A DNA stretch of 64,000 nt from Eutreptiella sp. 'Long Island Sound 2002' (Eukaryota; Euglenozoa; Euglenophyceae; Eutreptiales; Eutreptiaceae). The stretch spans positions 61,119,408-61,183,407 of the forward strand of contig OZ038378.1 of the NCBI GenBank assembly GCA_964036045.1, written 5' to 3'. Under the pieces are notes generated by a model that had not been told where the DNA came from, searched no databases, and saw nothing but the letters and a program-made list of their open reading frames with translations. The position numbers and the translations under genes are program-made. Shown here one piece after another: positions 1-11,616 of the stretch. Within the stretch, counting starts at the first letter, position 1. Each line of letters starts with the position of its first letter.

Positions 1-2521
1 ATGACCCAGACGTCAACTAACCCACTCCGCGCCCCGCATGCGCCCCCCATCTCCATCCACAGGCCTCCAAGACACCACCACAGCGCCCCGAGGCCCATCT
101 CTCACCCAAGGAGCCACCCAGCACCGCCCAGCCCGGCCGAGCCCAACCAGGGCCAACCATACGTCGACGTAGATGTGCAAGACCCCGGCAACCCATCCAG
201 CCCGACCCCCCCGGACCCGGGGCACCCCCCCCTCAGACCGGCCACCATCCCCGACCCCGACCTCCTCTGAGCAACCCTCCAAGGCAGGGCGCCGACCACC
301 CCCCTGGGCTGGTACCGCCTACAAGAGGACTGGACCAAGCTCACCGTCAAAGCGCTCTGGGACCTGACCACCCCAGGCTAACGGCCTTCACGAGACCATC
401 GTAGACCTCGTACTCTGTTGAGCCCGCAAACACACCCAGGGCCAGCACGTCTGGATCCCCCCCATGGAGTGGGGCCAGGCCCTAACACACGACACCGACA
501 TCAACGTCACGCGTTGAGGGACCGTACGCCTACGACGGGCCCCAGCGGAGAAGGACCACCCAGCGGACCCGAACCGCCCGGAGCAGTGGGAACAGGCCAC
601 CTCACCAACCCGCGACACCGCCCTCCGCGCCGCCGGCCTCCGCACCCCAGAAGACGACCTCCCCCCCCCACCTACAGACAGTGACCACCCCCCGCCGGAG
701 GTCTGGGTTACAGTCCTCGAGCGCGGGCACTACTACGTGGTGGCCGCTACAGCTACGTCCCCCGGCCCGCAATGGCTCGTCAAAGGGACAGACACCATGC
801 TCGCCCCAGGAACCGCCCCACCAGGGGCAGTAGGGGACCCCACCACCGGGCACAGGGTCCTCAGGGGCGTCCTCCAGCCAGGGGACAAGCCCCCAGCCCG
901 CGCGCTGGCCGAAATCACCTCAGGGAAGGCGGGCTACCACCAGGGATTGGCCATGCTCTGCCTGACCCACTGGATCCAGCGCCGCTGGCCACCCACGGGG
1001 ACCGTGCCCTGGATTTGGGCCATCGCCACCGCCGACACACAAGTCGAGTGGGGCCCGGACACGCGGCCAAACCCCTTCCCCAGACCGCAGCACTCCCTCA
1101 GCTGCGGGTACGACGCCATCCACAGGGTTCTCAGCCGCGTGGGTCTTAGCCCAAAGCTAGCATACCCCCTTCCCACCACTGACCAAGAGGTCCACCAGAT
1201 ACGCAAGCTCGTCTGCGAAATCCTTGCCGCGGCAGCAGAAGACGGCAAGCTTCTCCTCCAAACCGCCCGGCCTACAACTGGCCACGCAAGCGCGCCGCGG
1301 CGAGCAGACACATAAGCCGACACAACGCACCCCACCGCACAATCCCCGCCCAAGCCCCTCCCCTCTTGCTGCCCACCCGGAGACCCACACACGCCCACCA
1401 TCGCGCGCACCCCCGGGCCCCGCGACACGGGCCTCCCCCACCCGCCCGAACACCAGCACACGCCCGCCACACACCACCCCCCGGACACCCCTCACCACCC
1501 CCCACACTCGACAACCCACACACACCCGCCCAGAGGAGACCCGCGCCCCGCGGCACGCCCGGCCCACCCAGTGGCCCGCCCACGCCCCCCGCACACACCC
1601 CAGAAGACCCAGGCCCACCCCCCCCCGGCCCCTGAATGCAGCCCACGCGAACTGTTCCCCCCCGCGGACGCCAGCCCACACCACCTCACACATTGCAGGA
1701 CCCGGGCCCAGCCAAGCACAGAAGGAGAAGGCCACAGCCCCGCGCCTCCCTCCCTTGCCACTGCCGACCAGATCAGCCCGCCGGGCCGCCAGGTCACGAC
1801 CGGGCCCCCCCAGCCGCCCGCCCCCAACCTACAGCCCGAGGACATGCCCTCCATCCTCCCCTCCGTGGCCGCAGCAGAAGCCGCCGCCCGCAAGCCCGCC
1901 CGCATCACAGCCCAACCCGCGTCCACCACCTCCTCCTCATCCTCAGCCTCATCCACCTCCTCCACCTCATCCTCCGACTCCCCCCTCCCCGCCGCCCTCA
2001 TCCTCAAGGCCACGGCAAAAGCCAAAGCCGCGGCCGCACGCACCGACCCCCCGACCCCCACACAGGCGACTCGGGCACCCCGGCAACGCACCGGGAAGAC
2101 CCCCGACCCGACATCTGCGCCCTCACACCTCCATACAGAGGTCCTCCTCAACCTGGAACCGGATGCCAACCCCAAACCGGACCCCAAACCCAAGCCGGCG
2201 CCCACGCGAGCACACACAACACCACAAACGCAAAACACAAACCCAACCGACACCGCCCCAACCCGGACCCTCACCCAAGCCAGGACCCCCCACCCACCAC
2301 AACCCACGCCCCCCTCCCACCGGCAGGCACCACCACCGCAGAGGCGGCCACCCAACAAGACCCCACTCAAGCCCTCTTCCACATCGCCGTCACCAAGCGC
2401 CCCGTCATCCATCCCTCACAAACCACCACCGCCGGCCAAACCGACCAAGGGACGTGGGACCCCTCGAACACTGTCACCGTCAAGCCCGGCCCCCAACCCG
2501 CCCCCCCTGCCCATCACATAG
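1..2521 (+). pseudogene. LINE copy 1 polyprotein segment: candidate cysteine peptidase plus Pro-rich linker
   Basis: This segment matches the part of copy 2 downstream of RNase H. A compact region (about 720-1260) contains GTDTM, then HSLSCGYDAIH with a Cys-Gly in a setting that resembles the catalytic Cys of papain-fold/ULP1-like peptidases. It is followed by a Pro/Thr/Ser-rich linker (1571-2521, frame 2) with a poly-Ser tract around 1930-1980. In-frame TGA codons near 266, 418 and 517 replace CGA of copy 2, so this copy is dead in that part. The TAG at 2519 is shared with copy 2 (43175), so it is either an ancestral stop or an ancestral sense codon. The peptidase call is inferred from motif only. 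Confidence 0.5.
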
Positions 2522-4105
2522 TGCAGCCCCAGGGGCTGCCCACGATGCCCAACCCCCCACCCCCACAAGGGGGACCGGAAAACCCACAAGGGGTCCATGG
2601 GCCATACCCGCAACACCACCCCCACCACTACCAACACCACCACCACCAGCGGCCCCACCACCACCACTACCAACACCACCCCCACCACTACCACTGCCCA
2701 CCGCCCTACCCCACCAGGCCACAACCCCCCGCGCACGAACAGCACCAGCGAATGGGATGGCAGCCACCGAGCGCTGTACCCGCATACCCCACCTACCGCC
2801 AGGGGCCACCCCCCCCCGTACCAGCCACCCCCCCGTACCAGGAACCGTATCCCCCCGGCCACCACGTCCACGCCGAAGGAACCCCCCAGGCCCAAGCCCG
2901 CCAAGGACAGTCACTCGATCCATACCACCAGCGGCTGCCGCCACCACACCCCTACGTGGCGGATCCATGGACGACGGGGGACCCCCCCCCCCCAGTACCA
3001 GGCGGCACCACGCGAAGCCCCCCATGACCCGACGACGCCTCCTGACTGGCCCAACTCGAGCGATGAGGCCCGGTCCCGCAAATGGCGGTGCTCCCGCTCT
3101 CCCCCCGCACGGCACACATGCCCCCGGAGCCCACACTCCCCACACCGCCACCGCACCTCAACCACCCACTCGCGCCGCTCCGGCTCCCCCAGGTGCCATC
3201 ACGACCCCCCGAGACCCCGCTCCTGCCGCTCCCGCTCCCCCGGGCGCCACCACGAGCGCAACGGCCGCCCCATGTCCACCTCCCCCTCCCCCCTCCGGCC
3301 ATACAAGAACCCCACCTCCAGCCCCCGCGACCACCGCTCCCGCTCCCCCCGACGCCGCCAGGCACGCCACCGCCGCCCCACGTCCACCTCCCCCTCCCCC
3401 CACAGGCCCCGCCGGGCTCCCCGTTCCCCCCGCCGCCCATACCCATCCACCACCCCCAGCCCCGGCCACCACCACTACCGCTCCACCGGACGCCACCAAG
3501 CGCGCCACCGTTGCCCCGTGTCCACCTCCCCCTCCCGTTCCCCCCTCCGCCCGTACCCGTCCTCCACCCCCAGCCCCCGCCACCGCCGCTCCCGCTCCCC
3601 CAGGCACCGCCACCACCACCACCACCACAGGTCCACGTCCTCTCCCCGCCGCTCCAGGACCCCGGGCACGGACCCCTCTTCCCCCCAGGCCCCCGCCCAC
3701 CTCGCCTGGTGGTCTGCCCCCGCTTGGCAGGAGCTCCGCCGCTGCGTGAAGTGGGCCGGGGGAGCGGGAAGGCACGATGGGGTGCACATGGTGCATACCT
3801 TCGAGGAGGTGCGCACCCGCACCCCCGCCGACCCCAACGAGGCCGCCCCGGAGGCCATCATGCCACAAGCGGCATGGGAGGCCCTCCTCCGCGATGCGGT
3901 CCAGGGCCACCGGCCCCCCTACACCCCCCAAGCCCTCCGCCAATGGCTCCAGGCCACCCACCCCCAAGCCTGGGCCGTCGGCGCCCCCTCCCCACCCCGC
4001 CCCTCCCGCCACCACCACACCAGGAAGGGGAAGGACAAGGGCAAGGGGGGGGCAAGGGACACCAAGGGGCAATCAGGAAAGAGGGCACGGAGGGGCCCCA
4101 AGTGA
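2522..4105 (+). CDS. LINE copy 1 Arg/Ser-rich protein region
   Basis: Frame 2 is open from just after the TAG at 2519 to a TGA at 4103. The N-terminal part is Thr/His/Pro-rich low complexity. The middle (about 3060-3660) is a run of RS/SR/SPR dipeptides resembling the RS domains of splicing factors. The C-terminal roughly 110 residues look like a folded domain (WWSAPAWQELRRCVKWAGG, then EAIMPQAAWEALLRDAV) followed by a Lys/Arg/Gly tail. Frame 2 is the same frame as the upstream polyprotein, so read-through of the TAG would fuse the two. The function is unknown; RNA binding or nuclear-speckle targeting is a guess from composition. Confidence 0.5.
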   Translation, partial: CSPRGCPRCPTPHPHKGDRKTHKGSMGHTRNTTPTTTNTTTTSGPTTTTTNTTPTTTTAHRPTPPGHNPPRTNSTSEWDGSHRALYPHTPPTARGHPPPYQPPPRTRNRIPPATTSTPKEPPRPKPAKDSHSIHTTSGCRHHTPTWRIHGRRGTPPPQYQAAPREAPHDPTTPPDWPNSSDEARSRKWRCSRSPPARHTCPRSPHSPHRHRTSTTHSRRSGSPRCHHDPPRPRSCRSRSPGRHHERNGRPMSTSPSPLRPYKNPTSSPRDHRSRSPRRRQARHRRPTSTSPSPHRPRRAPRSPRRPYPSTTPSPGHHHYRSTGRHQARHRCPVSTSPSRSPLRPYPSSTPSPRHRRSRSPRHRHHHHHHRSTSSPRRSRTPGTDPSSPQAPAHLAWWSAPAWQELRRCVKWAGGAGRHDGVHMVHTFEEVRTRTPADPNEAAPEAIMPQAAWEALLRDAVQGHRPPYTPQALRQWLQATHPQAWAVGAPSPPRPSRHHHTRKGKDKGKGGARDTKGQSGKRARRGPK

Positions 4106-6380
4106 GGGCAGGCACCCATAGGGACAGGGCGCCGGAAGAGACACCACATGGGGGCAGGAAACCACCCAAGAACCAGGAAGGGGCAGGAGCGGGGACCAAG
4201 GCACGGAGAAAAAGGGCACCACGGCAAACGCCACGACCCACACCCAGGAAGGGCATACCACGACGGGGGGACCAGCGCTGCCCCACCCCCACCGAACGCC
4301 CCACGACTGCCGGGGGCGCACCCCCCAACAGACACCGCCGAAGCAAGCATCAGACGCCGTACAGATCACACCAGCGCACACCCACCAGCCACCAGAAACC
4401 ACACGGGGAACGGAGGGCACACCTACACGGGGAGAACGGGCCACACCCACAGAGGAAGCCTCAGGGAACGCCGCCGCACGGCGCACCACCACGCCCTCAC
4501 CGCCAGGCGACGACCCCGGCCGCCACAAGGGCCACCTCACAGGCACCGGAAGAGAACGAACGCACGGCCACAGCGACCAGGGCTAGGGACCGAAACCCCC
4601 AGAGGACACGGGACCAAGGCATAGGCCCCCAGGGATGGCAACCCGACGGACGCCCACCCGACCCACCAGCCCGAGCGGCACGCCCAGGCCCCCACAGCAC
4701 GGACCCAGCGAGACACCCACACCTAACCGCAACCCCCAACCACCAGCCAGCCACACTCCGGCCCGCACTCCGCACCACGACACAGGCGAGGCTGACCTCC
4801 ACTGACCCACCGCGGCACAACGCGAGACCACGGCACACCGCACCACAGCGCGCCACAGTGCAACGCGCCACAGCACGACGCGACGCGACGCGGCACAGAG
4901 CGGCACAACACGGCACGACTGACCCTAACCTGAAGGACTAACCGAAGCAAGCCACCGCACACCCCGGAAGGCGCCGCACCAGCACGCCACACACCGGCAC
5001 CGCAGGCCACACACGGGGCCACAGCGCGCCCGGCAACAACGGTGGCGGACCACCCAGAAGGTTAAAACCGGCACCGCAGAGGGGAAAGGACTAATAACCC
5101 CAGCCCCCCAACCCAGAGCCACAAGCAGCCGCCTGGTGCAGCCGCCCAGCCGGCAGAGCCAGGACCTAGCCCGGCAAGAAGGGGCGCCGAGCCCAACGTG
5201 TACATAGCCTACCCGACCCATGTGGCCGGAACACGGCCAAACAGAACGCAACAGCCAACAGCAGCCCGGAAGACAACACTGAATGCGGGCCGATGCGTGC
5301 GCCAGCCCAGGGAAGGCAGAGGAAGGAACAGGCAGGCCCCCTCCCCCCCCAAAAAAAACAGAGGGGGGAGGGGGGGGGCGCGAAAACAGCCCACAGCCAC
5401 CAAACCGCCCGCCAACACCACCAGAGGCGGCCAAACCCCCCCCTAGAAGGCACCGAAGACAGGACCCCAAAAGAGGCACAGGGGGACCACGCAGCCAAAA
5501 ACCGCAAAACCAAGCAAGGAACACCGGCCCACCGGGAAAAGGGACACCGAAACATGCAGACTCACACCACGAAAAAAAAAAAAAGAGCCAGCAGCCCAGC
5601 CCAAAAGGGATGGGGGGACAGGGACCACAAGACCCGGGCCCAGCACGCACGCCCACACCGCACGCCAGAACCGGAAACGGCGGGGGGCAAGCGGCGCGCG
5701 CAAGAAAACACACACGTCCCATAAGCAGGCCGAAACCGAAGCCAAACCACGAAGACCACAAACAGCCGACACTAGAGGGACAACACCACAAACGGTGCCC
5801 AAACACACCCACCCAAGACCCCAGCCAGGACTGGCGGGGTTAACAAAACCCACACCCAACCGCAAACCGGATCCAAACACAAACGCCGCACAACAGTAGG
5901 AAACCCAGTGCCCACAGCCCGGGCACTGAGGCAGCCCGTGCCATGCAGGTTACCCGGCCAAACGAGATCCGGAGACCGGGGATAAGGCTGCATCCTAAGG
6001 CCTGCGCTGCTTTGGGACTCGAGGCGGAGCGTGCGACACCCAAGCGCCTCGGAACCCTAGTACCAAAGAATGTGCATGCATGCCTTGGGAACGGGATACG
6101 CCAGGAAGTCCGGTGAACCTCTAGGGTTCCGCCCAAAGGAGGGGACGTGCGCAAGCACAGGGGCAGACCCTCCCGGCGAGACAAGCACGTCACGCTGGCG
6201 GCGATCAGCCCTCCCGGTGTTGCCCGGGGCCGCTTTGTTGGGGGCCAACAGTCAGGTCTAGCTGAATGTAAGCCGCCTCCCCTCTTCACGCGCGGAGCCT
6301 CTTCCGGTTCGTCACAGGGGCGTCGCCAGGGGGAACCATGGGGCGCCTCTCCACGACCGAGTGCACCTACCTACCTACCT
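4106..6380 (+). other. LINE copy 1 3' untranslated region and ACCT-repeat tail
   Basis: This is A/C-rich sequence without a convincing ORF, shared with LINE copies 2 and 3. The last ~450 bp (from about 5900) have more balanced base composition, are well conserved among the three copies, and end in tandem ACCT units. A conserved 3' end plus microsatellite tail is typical of LINEs whose RT recognises the 3' UTR; that role is inferred here. Confidence 0.7.
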
Positions 6381-8415
6381 TTTGTTCCTCAATGACCGAA
6401 AGATATGTACATACCACTATCGCCGATATGCGCACTTTTTCCCGTAAATGGTGTGCTTCAAGGAATGAGGTGTTAAAAATGTCTCCATAACGCTTTGAAC
6501 CCCAACCCTTGTTGCGAAAGGGAAGCAAGGCTTCGGTTTGCATCCATGCAAAAGCCCAAGGCTCATATCTCTTGTGATACGGAGATACCATTTTTCGAGT
6601 GACCCCTTTTGGGTGAATTTTGGCCGTTTTGCCCAGAATGGCCACAAACCCCGTCTCCCTTTTAATGTTCGGCCCGAGGTTGCGTGCGCCACTTGACCAA
6701 GGGTAAGGGCGATTCAGAGAGGGCACATAAACCCGCATCGAATGGGGTGTTTCCCCATGTGGCCTGTCCTCTTGAAGGGAGAGTTGTGAGTCACCCAATT
6801 TGGGGTATGTTGTTATTCTGCCCTATTTGTTTGTCATTTTCCCTCCAATGGGGAAAATAGCTAGAGGCAACCATGAGGGTCGGCAAGTGGCATATATTGG
6901 GACCTAAGTCCCATGTGTCTATAGCATCTTTGGTTGGATGGATCCTCGCCGTGGCCATGGAGATATGGAATCATGAGTGTGGGCCATTTTGGCCAAATTT
7001 CGCTGTTTTTGCCATTGTATGCCATATTGAAACTACCATATCTCCATGGGGAAAGGCACCTAGCCAGAAACAAAAGGCAATTATTGTAGCATATGACCAA
7101 GGGATGTACACAATGAATGTTCGTATTTGATTCTCCGGGTCATCCGGAGTGATTCAACTTTTGATGCGATCCATGATCCCCCCCTTTGCACCGCATGCTG
7201 CTTTCTGCCCCATCCGTGTGTTCTTCCCCTCGGTGAACAGTAAGCAGCCAGTGTGACGGCAAGCCATAACCCAGGGCATGGGACCAAAGGGGATATCAAG
7301 GATCGTGAATCAAGGCTTGGGGCGACGAGATCGCCAGGGCTTCCTACCCTGGGCGGTCGCCCGAGATGGCCGATTTTGCCATTTTGGCAGTTGTGGACCC
7401 AGTTTTGGTCATCACCACGCCTAGGCCCATGGAGATCCTTGAGAGCCAAGTACATGTGAGTCTCCATCCGACTCCCAGTGGATTGCGTATGGAATGGTGG
7501 ATCCGATCTCCGAGCCGGCGTGGAGATATACCATTGAGGATACCTTCAATTTTGGCTCATTTTGAGCAGCCAAAATGACCCCTTTTTGGGACCCCAATTT
7601 TGGCCCCCCATGTGGTCAGTTGGCGGTCCCATATCTCCATGCCCATGAGGAGCCTGGCCGAGCGAGCCGCCCGTGGGAGTGACTCCAATTCTGATCATTT
7701 TGGCATCATGACCCCACGTGGCGAGGCCGTGGCGCCCGGATGCCGAGGCCTCAGAGGGAACCAGGTTGGGTGAGGGCTCCAGAGAGTTCTTGCCTGAGGG
7801 GCATAGAGTCAGTTGCCTCGTCCCTACCTCTGGATGGTCCGGACGAGGGGTCAATTTTAGAGTTTTTCAAGCTAATATCAGTTTGGGCTGAAACAGCCCA
7901 TTTTCAGCTACCAACTCCTAGGGGATAATGGCGGGGCCTTCTCTCTGATTCAGAAGGGAGTTGAGACCTGTCGTTAAGGGAGCACCGGGAGCGATCGTAG
8001 GTTCGCCTTGGACCCCGTTGGTTCCCAGGAATTCGCCTGTGGCTGGGCGGGACCCCCTCTCCTATTGGCAGGGTTTCAGGGTCCGGACTGAGCAGGGCAT
8101 GGGTTGTGTTTGCGCCCCCGCCCCTACCAGCAACTGAGAGGGTTGGACCAGGGATTGGGATATGAGTTGGGACTGAGTGTCTATTGTCCTGTGATGCCCT
8201 TACCCCAGTCCAGTCTTAACCCCATGTGTACATATCCTGATGTGTTGCTGTACATACTTTTGTTCCCTTGTTTCAGAGTGGCAAGGATCCTGAAACGCTT
8301 TGTCACATGACATGAGCATGAGAATGCCCTTGTGAGCGCAGTGCTTTGCCTGCCTGCTTGCTTGTGCGTGTCCGCCGCAGTGTCCCGTGGCCGGGCCCCC
8401 CACGGGAACGCGTCA
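6380..8415 (+). repeat. Ty3/Gypsy 5' LTR, 3' portion
   Basis: The sequence matches 28535-29211 joined to 47148-48586, i.e. the repeat that also lies 3' of the Gypsy internal region. About 9 differences were counted in the first 140 bases. Homology stops at GCGTCA (8410-8415, and 48581-48586 in the other copy), giving the CA end expected of an LTR. The first ~1.2 kb of this LTR would lie beyond LINE copy 1, outside the window. Pale ORFs here are not coding. The LTR assignment is an inference from the position of the two copies on either side of one Gypsy body. Confidence 0.6.
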
Positions 8416-8743
8416 AAAGCGTTTCACCGCCGCGGGGTTACCCATCCCTCGCGTGCCACTCGGGGCTGCCTGAACCCCGAGCACCACGGGCTTCGCAGCG
8501 CCGCCCGGAGCATCGCCCCGAGCGTCAGCAACAGCGCCGAGTCCGTGAAGGAGATGTAGCGACCGGAACTCCGGCGTCAGCGAGTTCCTTCGGCCAACCA
8601 GTACCGGCCGCACTCCCAGCTGCATCACCCACCTGCACAACCACCATCGAGCGTCTGGGTCCCAGCCCTGTAGATAGAGTGGACCGCAACAACCGCTTCA
8701 ACAGCCACCCCCAGGACTAGTCCATCGAGGGGAACGAGCGCCA
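8416..8743 (+). other. Gypsy 5' leader
   Basis: This GC-rich stretch lies between the LTR end and the first clear gag codons. No TGG-type primer-binding site directly follows the LTR. Two frames are open for part of it, but neither is convincing as protein; frame 2 is open into the gag frame at 8744. Confidence 0.35.
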
Positions 8744-11616
8744 ATGGTGAACTGGCAGGAGGCGGGCAAAACGTGGCCGCTGCCCCACCCCCATGCTGTG
8801 TACCTACTGCGTGGGTTGGTGTGGGGGCAGCACTACCGCCACAGCAACCCCCAGTGCGCAGGTGGCATGCCCGGGAGCTTCGAGCTCCGCGAGGATATGG
8901 GCGCCGACCGCCTGCAGGCAGTGGAAGACTGGCTGCGGGTGGAAGGATACGCCTAACGCTTCCGCCAGAAGCGCTGGAGGGTTTGGACCCGCCCGGACCG
9001 GCCTCGCGAAGGGCTGCGCCCCGACGGGATTGATGAGGACAAGAACCCCAACGAGTACCCGTCGGGCGCTACGATCAACGTCTCTATATGGGACATGATC
9101 GAAAAGAAGTTCCGAGAACCGGGGGACGAGCGTACGCTGCAGGGCAGCCACAGCAGCGCGTCCCCTGGGAAGGAGAAGCGATCCGCCGGGGACAAGAAGC
9201 GGGACAAAAAATGGCGGGAGTACCAGGAATCCCTGGTCGCCGAAGCCGCCCAAGCCGCGGAGAACGAGACCAAGGGCAGAACCCCAGCCCCGAGCCCCCA
9301 ACGGGCCAATGGCGGCCAGCACCCCGGCCACACCACCCTTGGCGAATTCCTTGAAGTCGCCAAGAAGGCCAAGGCCAAGCCCCGTCAGCTGCGGCTGAGG
9401 AAGTTAGGCCCCAGCAGCGACCTGGAGTCGGCCCACCGTGGGAGGATGCCGGGCGACGAGGCCAGCTCCAGCAGCAGCGTCGCCCCCGACAAAAGGGACG
9501 TGGCCCGCGCCTGCCAGCGTGCCTGCGGCCCGCCCTGCAACCTTCGGGTTGCGCGGCAACGGGCCACGCAGCAGAACGCTGCCGTGGAGGGCACCGTCGG
9601 CATTGCCCAGCAGGAGGCTGCAGACTCGGGCAGAAACATGGCCTTCCATGCCTCGGCTGTGGCGGCCATCGCGGCCGGAGTCACGGCGGCAGCCGCACAG
9701 GAAGCAGCGGCCGCCCGGGTCAGGAGTGAGGTGGCGGCAGCCGCGCAGGAAGCGGCGGCCGTCCAGGAAGCCCGCCTGGCCCAGGAGGCCATTGCCGGTA
9801 AGGAGGCCGAGGTGAAAGCGTTGGAAGAGGCGCTTGCCCAAGAGAGGGCAAGGAAGGGAAGCAGAGAAAAAGGGCCCACGCCGAAGCAACGGCCAAGGCC
9901 CAAGCGGACGCCGCCAGGAAGGACGCCATTGAGGCCGCGCGACGGAAGGTCGCTGAGGAGAGGGCCAAGACGGAGGCGGAGCTGGCAGCGTTAGAAGCTG
10001 AGAAGGCTCGGCTGCAGCGGGCTCGGGAAGCCGGGGCTGCCCGTGCCCGAGAAGAGGCCGAAGGGCGAGCTGCCGCAGCCACGGCCGCCGCAATGGAGGA
10101 GGCGGAGGCCAAGCTTCAGCGCAAGACACCCCCGGGAGGATCCAGAGTGGAGACCCTTCAAAAGCTCTTCGAAGGAGACGCCTCCTCCAAGATGAAGCTT
10201 GACCTGGAGGAGGACGACACTGTCAGCAGTGGGGACAGTGGCCCCACCGCCTACCGACAAAGGAGGGGTAAGGGGAAGACCCCCGAGAGGGCACGGAGGC
10301 CAGCGGGCGGACATCCCCACGACTCTGACCGCTTGTTCACCGCCAGCGATGGGGACAGACGAGACCGCCGACATCGCCGGGGAATGGCTGGCGGAGGAGG
10401 CAGAGACGTCCCCATGGAGCCGGAGGGTGAGGGTGAGGATCTCCCTCCTCCCTACCGGAGTTCTGAGTCCACCGCGTACAAGACCGAGACGGCTAGGTGG
10501 GGCGACATGGACGAGGACGAAGACATGGACTTTGGCTACATCGAGAAGCCCCCAGCGGAACCCCCAGGCGGAGGCCCGCCGGGGCCCCCGAGCGGAGGAC
10601 CATCCGGATCCCCTGGAGGACAACCACCAGTTGGACCCCCCGGAGGCGGACCCCCTTGCGGGGGAGGACCCGCTGACCCGGGGGGGCCCAGCGGGGGCCC
10701 TCCTGGAGGACCCCCTGGGGACCCCGACGGCCCACCGGGAGATGATGACCCGGAGACCACCTGGCGATGGATCGTCTACCTCCGCAGGAGGGTCCAGGCC
10801 CTCGGACGCGAGGTGGACACGGGGAAAAGCGAGATGATCCGCATCGCCAGGGTCGCCGCGGGCGCACAAAAGGAGCTGGACATCGCCAGCACTAAGATGG
10901 TCAAGATCACCAAGGTCACCACCGCCGCCCAGAGGGAGCTGGACATCGCCAGGGGCGAGATCAAGCTGCTGAACAAGGTCATCAACGGCCTGCAGCAGAG
11001 GTTGGACAGGCTGGAAGGCCGTGGGAGCGTCAGCAGCGACCCCCCACCCCTGGAGTCCGGCTCGTCGGACGACGGCTGGGGACGTGGACCAGCTCCGGGC
11101 ATAGCCCACGCCCCCGGCGGAGCCCTCAGGAGTTGCTCCAGCACCAGAGCCCCATCCTTCAGCGCCCCCTCTCATCACAGCGCGGGCCGCCATAACGAAC
11201 GAGTGCCGCCCGGCAGTGGCAGTGAAGAGTGGCGCGACGAGTGGCTCAGTGCGGAGTACCATAACCGCCGTGCTCCACCGCGGACACCAGTACGCCCCTG
11301 ACGCCCCGCACCAGTCCCAGAGCCAATACCAATGGCTGGGGGGCGATACGGTGGACTCAGAGATGAGGTCCCCGGAGGGGACGTGGAGTGGGATGTCGGC
11401 GGAGGCGAGGAAGACCTGGAGGAGTTCGGCATTACCCTGCCGCGTGGTGTACGACAGGAGGCCGCTGAACGCAGCCCCCGGCGCCGTGATGAGGAGGTAC
11501 ACATGGAAGGAGTACGGCGTGAACATCTAGGTTCGGCGTACATGGAGAAACCACGGCCTAGCCACAGAGATACAGCGGAGAGGATGGAAGTGGCAGCCGT
11601 GGGAGTCCGTGGGTGA
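8744..11616 (+). pseudogene. gag: Gypsy gag, N-terminal coiled-coil and Gly/Pro-rich part
   Basis: From 8744 frame 2 reads a gag-like protein, passes a TAA at 8954 and continues to about 9860. There it shifts to frame 1 (10093-11301, then past a TGA at 11299 to 11616). It contains an Ala/Gln/Glu-rich heptad region (about 9650-9850 and on to 10130), an acidic stretch, a collagen-like GPP/GGP tract (about 10550-10740) and a second coiled coil (10790-11030). Retrotransposon gags often carry coiled coils for multimerisation. The long minus-strand ORFs overlapping this region are shadows of its high GC content. Confidence 0.55.

Larger units (their letters stand above)
1..6380 (+). mobile_element. 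LINE-type retrotransposon, copy 1 (5' part outside window)
   Basis: This stretch is collinear with 40656-47133 of LINE copy 2 and ends with the same (ACCT)n tail (6365-6380). After the tail the sequence switches to the repeat also found at 28535 onward, so the 3' boundary is clear. The 5' end lies off the window, so the left target duplication cannot be checked. The plus strand is very C-rich and G-poor like the other two copies. It is inactive: relative to copy 2, CGA codons have become TGA near 266, 418 and 517, there is a small indel near 380, and a TAC codon is TAA at 1313. Its Arg/Ser-rich ORF, however, is open where copy 2 has a frameshift. Confidence 0.85.
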